This document shows positions 49,952 through 58,742 of a stretch of 64,000 nt of DNA, piece after piece. How positions within the stretch are numbered: position 1 is the stretch's first letter; every line of letters starts with the position of its first letter. Origin of the DNA: CADEED01 sp039930985 (GTDB lineage Bacteria; Pseudomonadota; Gammaproteobacteria; Steroidobacterales; Steroidobacteraceae); NCBI GenBank assembly GCA_039930985.1, contig JBDTSV010000111.1, forward strand, positions 15,140 to 79,139, in the 5' to 3' direction. A program made the translations under genes and the position numbers. Under the pieces are notes generated by a model. The model had not been told where the DNA came from. It searched no databases and worked only from the letters and a program-made list of their open reading frames with translations.

Positions 49952-49991
49952 TGGGTTTGTCAAAGGGATAATCGCCAAATTTTTCCCAAAT
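49952..49991 (-). repeat. Right terminal inverted repeat
   Basis: The inverse of the left end: it begins TGGGTTTGTC on the plus strand and ends TTCCCAAAT, with two differences from the left copy out of 40. Confidence 0.9.
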
Positions 49992-50029
49992 TGCACACAC
50001 CATGAAACTAGCTAACCACAGGGACGTAT

Positions 50030-50641
50030 ATGCGTATCTCAGACGACCGTTACAGCCGCGACCGACTGCGGCTCGATCTCGCGCTCCGTTTCATCCACCA
50101 CGAGGCGCGCACGCACACAATCCGTGCATGGACCGGGCTCACGGACGACCGCATCCGCAAGCTCTACCGCACCTACCTACACGAAGCGGGAGGCGCAACG
50201 GTCACGCGGCATCGCGGCAAATCACCGCGCCAGGCGGCGTTCTTCACTCGCTCGATACGCATGCGGCGCGAAGCGGCGGTGTTCGCGAGTGTCAGCAGCC
50301 TGTTCGGGCTCATCACGCCGCAAACGATCGCCGTGGAGAGAGGATCCCCGGACCGGACGGCGCAGGCCGCCCCCAATGTGGCGCGCGGCGCGCTGCTGTG
50401 TGAGGCCTTCGAGGTCTATTGCGCGTTGATGGGCGAATCGCAGATCTCCTTCGAGCACGCCGTATTCCTGCTAGCCGCGCTGCTCGCCGGGGACGAGCTG
50501 CGGCTGGCCCATTGCCGTGATTGCAGTAGCGTGGTCGTGACGGATCGCCTGGCTTTGCGCGCCCCGGTGTGCAACGAGTGCGGCGGCACGAAACGGCCGC
50601 GCGGCTCCGAGACGGACGCGGAAGGCGGCGGGCCCGCGTAG
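50030..50641 (+). CDS. FlhC-like transcriptional regulator
   Basis: A 203-residue protein resembling FlhC, the zinc-binding half of the flagellar master regulator. The N-terminal helix-turn-helix-like segment GLTDDRIRKLYRTYL (36-50) matches the FlhC pattern. The C-terminal zinc site has four cysteines at 162, 165, 181 and 184 (HCRDCSSVVVTDR...CNECGG), spaced as in FlhC. No flhD-like gene is adjacent. It may control a different regulon. The IS element ends 38 bp before its start and has probably changed its promoter. Confidence 0.72.
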   Translation: MRISDDRYSRDRLRLDLALRFIHHEARTHTIRAWTGLTDDRIRKLYRTYLHEAGGATVTRHRGKSPRQAAFFTRSIRMRREAAVFASVSSLFGLITPQTIAVERGSPDRTAQAAPNVARGALLCEAFEVYCALMGESQISFEHAVFLLAALLAGDELRLAHCRDCSSVVVTDRLALRAPVCNECGGTKRPRGSETDAEGGGPA

Positions 50642-50684
50642 GAGCCGAGCGACGCGTACACCCGGGTGCGGTAGATTTGTCCGC

Positions 50685-51611
50685 GTGAGCATTCGCCCCA
50701 CGTTATTTGCCGGCCCGTTTCTCGAGCGCCGCGCCGAGCTGCGCGAAGATCCGGCGTGGGTCGAGGCCGCCCGTGGTGATCCGGCCACGCGTTATCTGCT
50801 CGGGTCCGGCGCCACGCAGCTCGTGACCAGCGGCGCGTCGGTCGAAATCGCGTGGCTCCCGGGCAGCCACGCGCTGGTCACCGGTGCGCACGACGATGAC
50901 CTCACCTTGCTGGGCTGGTTCCGCGGCGCGCGGTGCGTGCTCATCGAGTTGCGCGATCCGGTCGCGGCCCGCGCGGCGTTGCCCGAGGATGCGGAGCTGC
51001 GCGAACTGCGGCCGCTTGCACCCATGCTGCCGCCCGATTCCGCCTCGCTGCTGGCATACGCCCGGGCACTCGGCCTGTGGAAATCGCGGCACCGCCATTG
51101 CGGTGTCTGCGGTGCGCCGAACACGCCCGCCCGCGCCGGCCACGTCCTGCGTTGCAGTCGCACCGCCTGCGCCACCGAGACCTTCCCGCGCCTCGACCCG
51201 GCGATCATCGTGCTGGTGACCGACGTCACCGGCGAGCGCGCCTTGTTAGGCCGTCAGGCGTCGTGGCCCGAGGCGCGCTATTCCACCATTGCCGGTTTCG
51301 TCGAGCCGGGCGAGAGCCTCGAAGATGCCGTCATCCGTGAGGTCGACGAGGAAACCGGCGTGCTGGTTGGCGACGTGGAGTACGTCGCCTCACAACCCTG
51401 GCCATTCCCGTCGTCTTTGATGCTGGGTTTTCGCGCCGTCGCGCGCACCCAGGACATCACGCTGCGTGACGGCGAGCTCGAAGACGCGCGCTGGTTCACG
51501 CGCGCCGACATTGCCGCGGGTCATCCGGCACTGCCACCGGCCGGCGCAATCTCGGCACTCCTCATCGACGGCTGGTTCGGCGCTGCCCAAGATCCGCCGC
51601 GCCGCTGGTAG
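50685..51611 (+). CDS. nudC: NAD(+) diphosphatase / NAD-decapping Nudix hydrolase
   Basis: Zinc-containing Nudix enzyme of 308 residues that splits NADH/NAD and can remove NAD caps from RNA. The N-terminal NUDIX-like domain is followed by a zinc ribbon (CGVCGAPN ... CSRTAC, about residues 142-165) and the Nudix box GFVEPGESLEDAVIREVDEETGV. SQPWPFPSSLMLGF, the signature of NADH pyrophosphatases, is present right after it. Translation starts at GTG (50685). It is followed after 6 bp by the NRDE gene. Confidence 0.92.
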   Translation: MSIRPTLFAGPFLERRAELREDPAWVEAARGDPATRYLLGSGATQLVTSGASVEIAWLPGSHALVTGAHDDDLTLLGWFRGARCVLIELRDPVAARAALPEDAELRELRPLAPMLPPDSASLLAYARALGLWKSRHRHCGVCGAPNTPARAGHVLRCSRTACATETFPRLDPAIIVLVTDVTGERALLGRQASWPEARYSTIAGFVEPGESLEDAVIREVDEETGVLVGDVEYVASQPWPFPSSLMLGFRAVARTQDITLRDGELEDARWFTRADIAAGHPALPPAGAISALLIDGWFGAAQDPPRRW

Positions 51612-51617
51612 CCGCGC

Positions 51618-52409
51618 ATGTGTTTGTTAGTGCTGGCGTGGCGCTGCCACCCGCGATACCGCCTGGTGGTCGCCGCCAATCGCGATGAGTTCCATGCGCG
51701 GGAATCGGCACCACTCGCCCGCTGGGCGGATCTGGACGGCGTCGTGGGCGGACGCGATCTGCAGGCCAATGGCGCCTGGTTCGCGGTCGATGGGCAGCGC
51801 CGCTTCGGCATCGTCACCAATTTTCGCGAGTTCGGGCGCCGGCGTCGCAGCGCCCCTTCGCGCGGCGGCCTCATCCCGGCTTTCCTGTCCGAAGACCGCC
51901 CGCCGGGTGAATACCTGCAGGCGCTCGAGATCGATGCGCCGGGCTATGCCGGCTTCAACCTGCTGCTCGCGGACCGCGAGTCGCTCTGGTACGCGTCCAA
52001 TCGCGCCGACCAGTTCGCGCGGCTGTTGCCGCCGGGAATCTACGGTCTTTCGAATGAATTCCTGGACACTCCCTGGCCCAAGCTCGTTCGCGTGCGCGCC
52101 CGCTTCGCAACGCTGCTGCAAGAGGCCAGTTCGTCGGACCGGGAACAGCTGCGAGCCGGCCTGCTCGCGATGTTGTCCGACCGCACGCCGGCTCCACCGG
52201 CCAGCGTGCCGCCCGGCGATCTGTCGCCCGAGTGGGCGCGCAAGCTATCCGCGCCCTTCGTGCTGGATCCGCGCTTCGGCACGCGCTGCTCGACAGTCCT
52301 CACAATCGCGACAGATGGCGCGCTCCAGATGACCGAATACCGCTTCGATCCCGATGGCGCTCGGTCGGGACAGTCTGAACACGTGCTGAACGATTCCGCC
52401 GGGCATTGA
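51618..52409 (+). CDS. NRDE family protein
   Basis: A 263-residue NRDE (TANGO2-like) protein. The family signature is NRDEF near residue 21 (VVAANRDEFHARESAPLARW), following the N-terminal Cys2 of MCLLVLAW. The conserved GGRDLQANGAWFAV and the later YGLSNEFLDTPWPK complete it. Members look like N-terminal nucleophile hydrolases with Cys2 as the nucleophile; function is not settled. It lies 6 bp after nudC, probably in the same transcript. Confidence 0.9.
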   Translation: MCLLVLAWRCHPRYRLVVAANRDEFHARESAPLARWADLDGVVGGRDLQANGAWFAVDGQRRFGIVTNFREFGRRRRSAPSRGGLIPAFLSEDRPPGEYLQALEIDAPGYAGFNLLLADRESLWYASNRADQFARLLPPGIYGLSNEFLDTPWPKLVRVRARFATLLQEASSSDREQLRAGLLAMLSDRTPAPPASVPPGDLSPEWARKLSAPFVLDPRFGTRCSTVLTIATDGALQMTEYRFDPDGARSGQSEHVLNDSAGH

Positions 52410-52492
52410 CGGCATCCGCGCCGGCGCGGAACCCGCGCGCACCAGCGTGACTCTCATTAGAATCTTCAGCCTTCCCGCCCCACAGCGGTGTC

Positions 52493-54346
52493 ATGCCGAC
52501 CTTGCAGATCAAACTTTGCCCGCGCCTTTCTGTTGTCACGATGCTCGCGCTTGCCATTGCGCAGCTCGTGACACCGGCGCACGCCGGCGTGCAGGTCGAA
52601 GTTCGCGGGGTCGGCGAAGACATCCGCAACAATGTTCTCGCCTATCTATCGTTCGAGCGCTACAAGAATTCCGACGACCTCTCGCCCGAGTTCGTCGAGC
52701 GCCTGCAGGAGCGCAGCGAGCGCGAAGTGCGCAACGCGATGCGGCCTTTCGGCTTCTACGAACCCACTGTCACCTCGGAAGTGAAACGCGAAGGCAATGG
52801 CGGCGATCAGAACTACCGCGTCTCCATCAACATCACTCCCGGCGATCCGGTGATCGTCGACAAGGTGGACGTCAAGGTCACCGGCGCGGGCGCCACCCAG
52901 TCGATCTTCACCAACATCACCACCGACCTGCCCATACAGACGGGCGACCGACTCAGCCACGCTAACTACGAAGCATTGAAGGGCGGCCTGCTGCGCGCCG
53001 CGGCCACCTATGGCTATCTCGACGCGCGCATGGTGCGCAACGAGATGCGTGTCGATCCGCAGGCTCGTCTGGCACAGATCAGCATCGAGTTCGAGACCGG
53101 CGAGCGTTACGCGTTCGGCGAGACCATCATCACGCAGGACGCGATCGAAGAACCACTGGTGCGGCGGTTTTTGCGCTACCAGACCGGCCAACCGTTCGAT
53201 GCCACGGAACTGCTGCGCACGCAGTTCGCGCTCGATGACAGCCTGTATTTCTCCACCGTCGAAGTCCTTCCCGAGGACCGGGATCGCGAACGGCACACCG
53301 TGCCTATCAGCATTGCGGCCGAACCGAATCGGCGCAATCGGTACTCCTTCGGCGTGGGCTATGGCACCGACACGCAGGTTCGCGGCACAGCGGCGTGGGA
53401 AGACCGGCGCATCAATCAGCGCGGCCATCGCTTCCGCACCGAGGTAAAGGCTTCCGCGCTCACCCAGTCGCTCGATGGTCGTTACATCGTGCCCATCGGC
53501 GACCCGGCCACCGAAGCATTCACGTTAGAGCTCACGGGTGAACACAAGCGGCGCGCCGACGTCGACGATCGTTCGATCAACTTCATCCCGAGCTTCACGC
53601 ACGTACGCGGCCCGTGGTTCGGCAATTTTTGGCAACGCGTGACCTACGTCGAGCTGCTGCATACCGAATCGGAATTCGTCGCCTCGCACCGGCAGAATAC
53701 GCAGACGCTGCTGATTCCCGGCATCAGCTTTTCGCTGGTGCCACGCAACTACCTCGGTGAAGCGCTGTTCAGCCGCACGCTGTTTACCGAGCTGCGCGGC
53801 TCGCACAGTGCGCTCGGCTCGGACTCCGACTTCCTGCAGATCCGTGTTCAGGCCGAACGCGTATTCGACTTCGCGCCGAAGTGGCACGTGCTGTTGCGCG
53901 GCGACATTGGCGCCACCGCCGTTTCCAGCACCAGTGACCTCGCGCCATCGCAGCGATTCTTCGCCGGTGGCGATCGCAGCGTGCGCGGTTTCGGCGTCAA
54001 CGACCTGTCACCCGTCGAACAGGTCAGGAATGAAAACGACGTGCTGCAATTCAACGACGACGGCAGCCCCAAGTACGAAAAGGTCGGCGGCAAACACCTG
54101 TTCGCAGCGTCGGTGGAACTGGTGCGCGACCTGCCGAAGAACTTCGCGGTCGCGGTTTTCTCCGATGCCGGCAACGCGTTCGACAACTTCGGGGATCCGC
54201 TCATGTATTCGGTGGGTATCGGAGTGCGGTACCGGCTGCCCGTGGTTTCAGTGGGCATCGACGTGGCGCAGGCGCTCACCATCCCCGCGGGCAGCACCGA
54301 GCGACCTGGCCCGCGCCTGCACCTCAACTTCTCGCCAAAACTCTGA
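52493..54346 (+). CDS. tamA: Translocation and assembly module outer-membrane protein TamA
   Basis: Outer-membrane Omp85-family protein of 617 residues. Signal peptide covers residues 1-26 (ending PAHAG). Three POTRA domains follow (about 27-265), then a C-terminal 16-strand barrel (about 270-617) with the GDRSVRGFGVNDLSP (RGF/Y-type) motif near residue 495. With TamB it forms an envelope-spanning complex for outer-membrane protein assembly and lipid transport. The next gene, tamB, overlaps its stop by one base (TGATG). Confidence 0.95.
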   Translation: MPTLQIKLCPRLSVVTMLALAIAQLVTPAHAGVQVEVRGVGEDIRNNVLAYLSFERYKNSDDLSPEFVERLQERSEREVRNAMRPFGFYEPTVTSEVKREGNGGDQNYRVSINITPGDPVIVDKVDVKVTGAGATQSIFTNITTDLPIQTGDRLSHANYEALKGGLLRAAATYGYLDARMVRNEMRVDPQARLAQISIEFETGERYAFGETIITQDAIEEPLVRRFLRYQTGQPFDATELLRTQFALDDSLYFSTVEVLPEDRDRERHTVPISIAAEPNRRNRYSFGVGYGTDTQVRGTAAWEDRRINQRGHRFRTEVKASALTQSLDGRYIVPIGDPATEAFTLELTGEHKRRADVDDRSINFIPSFTHVRGPWFGNFWQRVTYVELLHTESEFVASHRQNTQTLLIPGISFSLVPRNYLGEALFSRTLFTELRGSHSALGSDSDFLQIRVQAERVFDFAPKWHVLLRGDIGATAVSSTSDLAPSQRFFAGGDRSVRGFGVNDLSPVEQVRNENDVLQFNDDGSPKYEKVGGKHLFAASVELVRDLPKNFAVAVFSDAGNAFDNFGDPLMYSVGIGVRYRLPVVSVGIDVAQALTIPAGSTERPGPRLHLNFSPKL

Positions 54347-57300
54347 TGAAGCGCTGGCTCAAGATCGCGGCCCTGATCTTCGGGTTGTTAGTCCTGCTGG
54401 TGCTGCTGTTCCTGGCGTGGATCCTGTACAGCGAAGCGGGGCTGCGTTTCGCGGTGGCGCGCCTGCCCGAGCGCATCGGCCAGTCGATGACCCTCAAGGT
54501 CGCAGGCGTGCACGGCACCATCGCCGGCGGCTTCGGTGCCGAGCGCGTCGAGGTGCGCCAGGAGCTCACCAACGTGCTGGTCTACCAAGGCTCTGCGCGG
54601 GTGAACATCTGGCCTTTGCTGGTAGGCCGCATCGCCGTTCGCGACGCACAGGCCACGCTGGTACAGATAGAGGTCAAGCGACGCGTCCGGCCCAAGCCGC
54701 AGACGCCACCCAGATTCCTGCCGCGCCTCCTCAGCATCGGCGCCGAGCACGCCTTCACCAAGCTCCTGGTGATCATCGCGCCGAATGGCCGGCGCGTGGA
54801 ATTCAACCAGGTCACGGGCAGCGGCATCGTCGGCTACAAGACCATCCGGATATTCGAAGGGGACGTCATTTATGGTGTGCTGCGCAGCCGCGCCCTGGGC
54901 GTGCTGACCGCCGGCGACCCCATGAAACTCAGTGGTGAGGCGACCACGCGCATGATCATCGAAGGTCAGCCTGGCTGGCGTGCCGATGCGACCTTCGCTG
55001 GCACGCTCGACAAACTACCGCTGACCGCCAAACTGCAGGAACCGTTCCGTGCCGACATGACCGGCGAGTTGCTGGCGTTGTCCAACAACTTCCACTGGGT
55101 CGGCAAAGCCGACGTGCACAATTTCGACCTGCAGGCCTTCGGCGGCGGCAGCGCGCTCGGCATCATCACTGGCAAGCTGGATGTCGGCGGAGAAATGAAT
55201 GCATTCCACGCGCGTGGACCGCTGATGGTCCCGGGCCTGGGTGGCGGCGCATTCGATATCGTGTTCGAAGGCAACTACGCCGACCGCGTGGTGAACGCAA
55301 CGCACTACGAAGTCACACACCGGGCAACCGGCAGTCACGCCGAGGGCCAGGGCACGATCGAGACCGCCGAAAACGGGCCCAAACTACTGCTCTACGGTGA
55401 CTGGCGCGGACTGCGCTGGCCGCTGGCCGCGCGCTTCACGGCCGCGACTCCACAGATTTTCTCGAGCCCCGCCGGCAAGTATCGACTCGAGGGCCTGTGG
55501 CCCTACCAGATCAGCGCGAGCGGCGACCTTTTCATCCCAAAGCTCGATCCCATGACCGTCGACATGCGGGGCGCGCTCCACAAAGATCATCTGCAGATCG
55601 ACGATCTCAACCTTGGCGCGTTCGGCGGCCAGGCAGTGCTTGCCGGTGAAGCGCGTTGGAATCCGGCCGAAAGCTGGGAACTCGCAGGCCGCGTCTCGGG
55701 ATTCAACCCCGCCGAACTGCGCCCCGGCTTCAACGGTGCGCTCAACTTCACCATGAAGGCAAGCGGCGCGCCGTTCGGCGCCGACGGCGATCTCGATTTC
55801 GCGTTCAGCAATCTCAGCGGCAATTTGCGCGGCAATACTGCCACGGGCAGCGGCCGGGTCGCGCTGCACGGCGACAACTGGACCTTCGATTCGCTGCGCT
55901 TTCGCGCCGGCAATACCAGCGTGGCCATCGACGGTAAAATCGGCGCGTCGAGCGCGCTCGATCTCCAGTTCAGTCTGGACGCCGACAATCTCGCGTTGCT
56001 GGCCGAGGGCGCGCGCGGTGAGCTGCATGCCAGCGGAAAGATCGGCGGCACGTCGGAAGCGCCGATCATCAAGGTCACGGCCGCGGGCAATGGCCTCAAG
56101 AACGGCACCCTGAGCGTCGACAAACTCGTCGCGAACGTTGATCTCGACTGGCGCGGGCAACGCACTTCACACGCCGACATCGCCATCTCGCAGCTCAAAG
56201 TCGATCAGCGTTCCCTCACGCAGTTCAACGCCACGCTCGACGGTACAACCGCAGCGCACGTCATCAGGGCGGACGCACTGGCCGGAAAGACCAGCCTGCA
56301 CATGTCGGGCAAGGGTGGTTTCGCCGACGGCGTGTGGGCCGGAACCATCGGCGATCTGTTCATCGATGACACCGCCAACATCAACCTGCAACTCGACACG
56401 CCGGTGAAGGTCCGCGCCAGCGCCAGAGACTTCAAGATCGACGCGCTGTGCCTGCACGGCAAGGTCGCGCGGTTGTGCGGCCAGGGCGAATGGAACGAGA
56501 CCGGCTGGACCGCGCACGCCGACGCTAACAACCTGCCGATCAGCACGCTCACTGCCGGCTTCACTCCCAATGTCGAGTACCAGGGAAGCGTCAACGCCAC
56601 GGCCAGCGCAAGTTCGACCGGCGGCGCCCCGTTTGTCGGCAAGGCACGCCTCGACCTCGCCGATGCGGCGATCCGCCACAAGCTCGCGAGTGGCCGCACC
56701 GACGTCATCACCTTCGGCACCGGCTTCATGACACTCGACGCCCAGCCCGGGACGATGAACGCCGAACTGCGTCTCGACGCCGCGCAGCGCGGGTTGATTT
56801 CCGGGCGGATGCGCGCCGATCGGGTCACGGCCAACCTCATGGACTCGCCGATGCGCGGCCAGCTGCAGATGGCCACCGGCGAACTCGGCTTCCTGACGCT
56901 GTATTTCCCCGAAGTCGATCGCGCCAGCGGCCACTTCGACGCCAACATGAGCTTCGAAGGCACGATGGGCGCGCCGCGCGCCAGCGGCGTCATCAAACTA
57001 TCCGGCGCGGAGCTCGACCTCTACCAGCTAAATCTTGCGCTGCGCGCGGTCGACGCCGAGGCGCGCATCGTCACCAACAACCTTGAATTCAGCTCCACCG
57101 CCAAGGCCGGAGCGGGAACCCTCGCGAGCTCCGGCAAGATCGAATGGCGCGAAAACCTGCCGTACGGCGAGATTCATGTGAAGGGCGAGAATCTGCGGGT
57201 GGTCGACGTTCCGGAAGCACGCATCGATGCCTCCCCGAATCTCGACTTCCGCATCGCCGGGCGCGAAATTCTCGTGAAGGGCGAGGTCAAGGTTCCGCTG

Positions 57301-58101
57301 GCGCGCATTCGCCCTGCCGATCTCACCAATGCCGTGCTGCCGTCGGCGGACGAGCGCTTGGTCGGGCCAACCGAAACGATCGAGAAAGACCCGTTCCTCG
57401 TCACCAGCGAAATCACCATGACGCTGGGCAACGACGTCACCATCGAAACCTACGGGCTCTCGGGCCACATCACCGGCAGCATCACCGAACGGACGCTTCC
57501 CGGCGAACCCAGCCGCGCCACCGGTGAATTGCAGGTGAAAGACGGCCAATACACGGCGCTGGCGCGCAAGCTCGACATCGAGCGCGGGCGCCTGATCTTC
57601 AGTGGCGGTTTGTTAGCCGATCCAGCCGTCGACATCCGCGCGGTCAAGGTGTTTCCCGACGTGAAGGCCGGGGTCAACGTGCGCGGTTCGTTGCGCGAGC
57701 CGCGCCTGTCGTTCTTCTCCGAGCCTTCCGTGCCGCAGTCCCAGATCGTATCGCTGCTGCTGGCCGGCGGTTCGCTGCAATCGGTACAGGACCAGAGGCG
57801 GGCCGGTTCGCCAGCCGCACAACAGGAGGTCGCCGGGCAGGCTGCCGCGCTGCTCGCTTCGCAGCTTGGCTCCAAGCTCGGCATCCCAGATATCAGCGTG
57901 GAATCCACGCTCTCCAATGAAACCTCGCTGGTGCTCGGCAAATATCTTTCGCCGCGCCTGTACGTCAGCTATGGCATATCGCTGACCGAGTCCATCAACA
58001 CGGTCAAGATGCGTTACACGATCAGCGATCGCTGGACCATAAAGACCGAAGCTGGCAGCAAGGATCGCGCCGCCGACCTCGTCTTCACGATCGAAAAATG
58101 A
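54346..58101 (+). CDS. tamB: Translocation and assembly module inner-membrane protein TamB
   Basis: A 1251-residue protein with one N-terminal signal anchor (residues ~7-27). A very long beta-rich, AsmA-like groove follows and ends in the DUF490/TamB C-terminal domain (last ~300 residues: ERGRLIFSGG, SEPSVPQSQIVSLLLAGG, VLGKYLSPRLYVSYGISL). It bridges the inner membrane to TamA. Size and order match the family. The start overlaps the tamA stop, and the stop overlaps alkB (ATGA). Confidence 0.94.
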   Translation: MKRWLKIAALIFGLLVLLVLLFLAWILYSEAGLRFAVARLPERIGQSMTLKVAGVHGTIAGGFGAERVEVRQELTNVLVYQGSARVNIWPLLVGRIAVRDAQATLVQIEVKRRVRPKPQTPPRFLPRLLSIGAEHAFTKLLVIIAPNGRRVEFNQVTGSGIVGYKTIRIFEGDVIYGVLRSRALGVLTAGDPMKLSGEATTRMIIEGQPGWRADATFAGTLDKLPLTAKLQEPFRADMTGELLALSNNFHWVGKADVHNFDLQAFGGGSALGIITGKLDVGGEMNAFHARGPLMVPGLGGGAFDIVFEGNYADRVVNATHYEVTHRATGSHAEGQGTIETAENGPKLLLYGDWRGLRWPLAARFTAATPQIFSSPAGKYRLEGLWPYQISASGDLFIPKLDPMTVDMRGALHKDHLQIDDLNLGAFGGQAVLAGEARWNPAESWELAGRVSGFNPAELRPGFNGALNFTMKASGAPFGADGDLDFAFSNLSGNLRGNTATGSGRVALHGDNWTFDSLRFRAGNTSVAIDGKIGASSALDLQFSLDADNLALLAEGARGELHASGKIGGTSEAPIIKVTAAGNGLKNGTLSVDKLVANVDLDWRGQRTSHADIAISQLKVDQRSLTQFNATLDGTTAAHVIRADALAGKTSLHMSGKGGFADGVWAGTIGDLFIDDTANINLQLDTPVKVRASARDFKIDALCLHGKVARLCGQGEWNETGWTAHADANNLPISTLTAGFTPNVEYQGSVNATASASSTGGAPFVGKARLDLADAAIRHKLASGRTDVITFGTGFMTLDAQPGTMNAELRLDAAQRGLISGRMRADRVTANLMDSPMRGQLQMATGELGFLTLYFPEVDRASGHFDANMSFEGTMGAPRASGVIKLSGAELDLYQLNLALRAVDAEARIVTNNLEFSSTAKAGAGTLASSGKIEWRENLPYGEIHVKGENLRVVDVPEARIDASPNLDFRIAGREILVKGEVKVPLARIRPADLTNAVLPSADERLVGPTETIEKDPFLVTSEITMTLGNDVTIETYGLSGHITGSITERTLPGEPSRATGELQVKDGQYTALARKLDIERGRLIFSGGLLADPAVDIRAVKVFPDVKAGVNVRGSLREPRLSFFSEPSVPQSQIVSLLLAGGSLQSVQDQRRAGSPAAQQEVAGQAAALLASQLGSKLGIPDISVESTLSNETSLVLGKYLSPRLYVSYGISLTESINTVKMRYTISDRWTIKTEAGSKDRAADLVFTIEK

Positions 58102-58739
58102 ACACGCTCGAGCTGCAATTCGCCGCCGGCAACGAACCGATTCGTCTGGGCGCCGGCATCAGCCTGCTACGGGGCTTTGCCGAGACGCCGAAGCTCATGC
58201 CACTCATCGACCAGGTCGCGAGTGCCGCGCCATTCCGGCACCTCGTGACGCCCGGCGGCCAGACGATGTCGGTGGGCATGACCAATTGCGGGCCGCTAGG
58301 CTGGGTCAGCGATCGCAGCGGCTATCGCTACAGTTCGCGCGACCCGCTCAGCGACCAAGACTGGCCGCCGATGCCGCGCGAGTTCGTGCGCCTGGCACTG
58401 GCCGCCGCCGAAGCCTGTGGCTTTGCGGATTTCGTGCCCGACGCCTGCCTGGTCAATCGCTATTGCGCGGGCGCGCGACTCACGGCGCATCGCGATGCTG
58501 ATGAACAGAATCTCGCGCAACCCATTGTCTCGGTTTCGCTCGGGTTACCCGCAAGCTTCGCGTTTTACGGTCTCACGCGCGGCGGCAGGGGAAACAGCGT
58601 GGCGCTGGTTGATGGCGACGTGCTGGTCTGGGGCGGCCCCTCACGTCTCGTGTACCACGCGGTGCGCCCCATCAAACCGGGCACCCATCCGCTCGCCAGC
58701 AGCTTTCGCTACAACCTCACCTTCCGACACGCCCGCTGA
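58098..58739 (+). CDS. alkB: DNA oxidative demethylase AlkB
   Basis: Fe(II)/2-oxoglutarate dioxygenase of 213 residues that repairs N1-methyladenine and N3-methylcytosine in DNA and RNA. Iron ligands His131 and Asp133 (HRDADE) and His187 (VYHAVR) are present, as are the 2-oxoglutarate-binding arginines in RYNLTFR (204-210). The substrate-loop NCGPLGWVSDRSGYRYS matches E. coli AlkB. It overlaps tamB by 4 bp and is probably translated with it, an unexpected pairing of DNA repair with envelope assembly. No ada gene is nearby. Confidence 0.95.
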   Translation: MNTLELQFAAGNEPIRLGAGISLLRGFAETPKLMPLIDQVASAAPFRHLVTPGGQTMSVGMTNCGPLGWVSDRSGYRYSSRDPLSDQDWPPMPREFVRLALAAAEACGFADFVPDACLVNRYCAGARLTAHRDADEQNLAQPIVSVSLGLPASFAFYGLTRGGRGNSVALVDGDVLVWGGPSRLVYHAVRPIKPGTHPLASSFRYNLTFRHAR

Positions 58740-58742
58740 CGA

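Larger units (their letters stand above)
46201..49991. mobile_element. IS1595-family transposon with passenger genes
   Basis: A 3.79-kb element bounded by 40-bp inverted repeats (46201-46240 and 49952-49991), identical at 38 of 40 positions. Inside are the transposase, a DUF3800 protein, a small putative DNA-binding protein, a tRNA-like gene, a two-TM protein and a 41-residue basic protein. IS1595 relatives with passenger genes are known. A clean 8-bp target duplication is not visible; TGCA lies next to both ends. Base and codon use of the passengers is clearly more AT-rich than the neighbouring genes, as expected for transfer. Confidence 0.9.

Noticed and set aside
46193..50000. Clean 8-bp target-site duplication of the IS1595-like element
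   Set aside because: Only TGCA/TTGCA next to both ends agrees, and not in a consistent 8-bp register, so it is not annotated.
45483..50641. The genes flanking the element as two halves of one interrupted gene
   Set aside because: They lie on opposite strands, each with its own start and ribosome site, and share no family.
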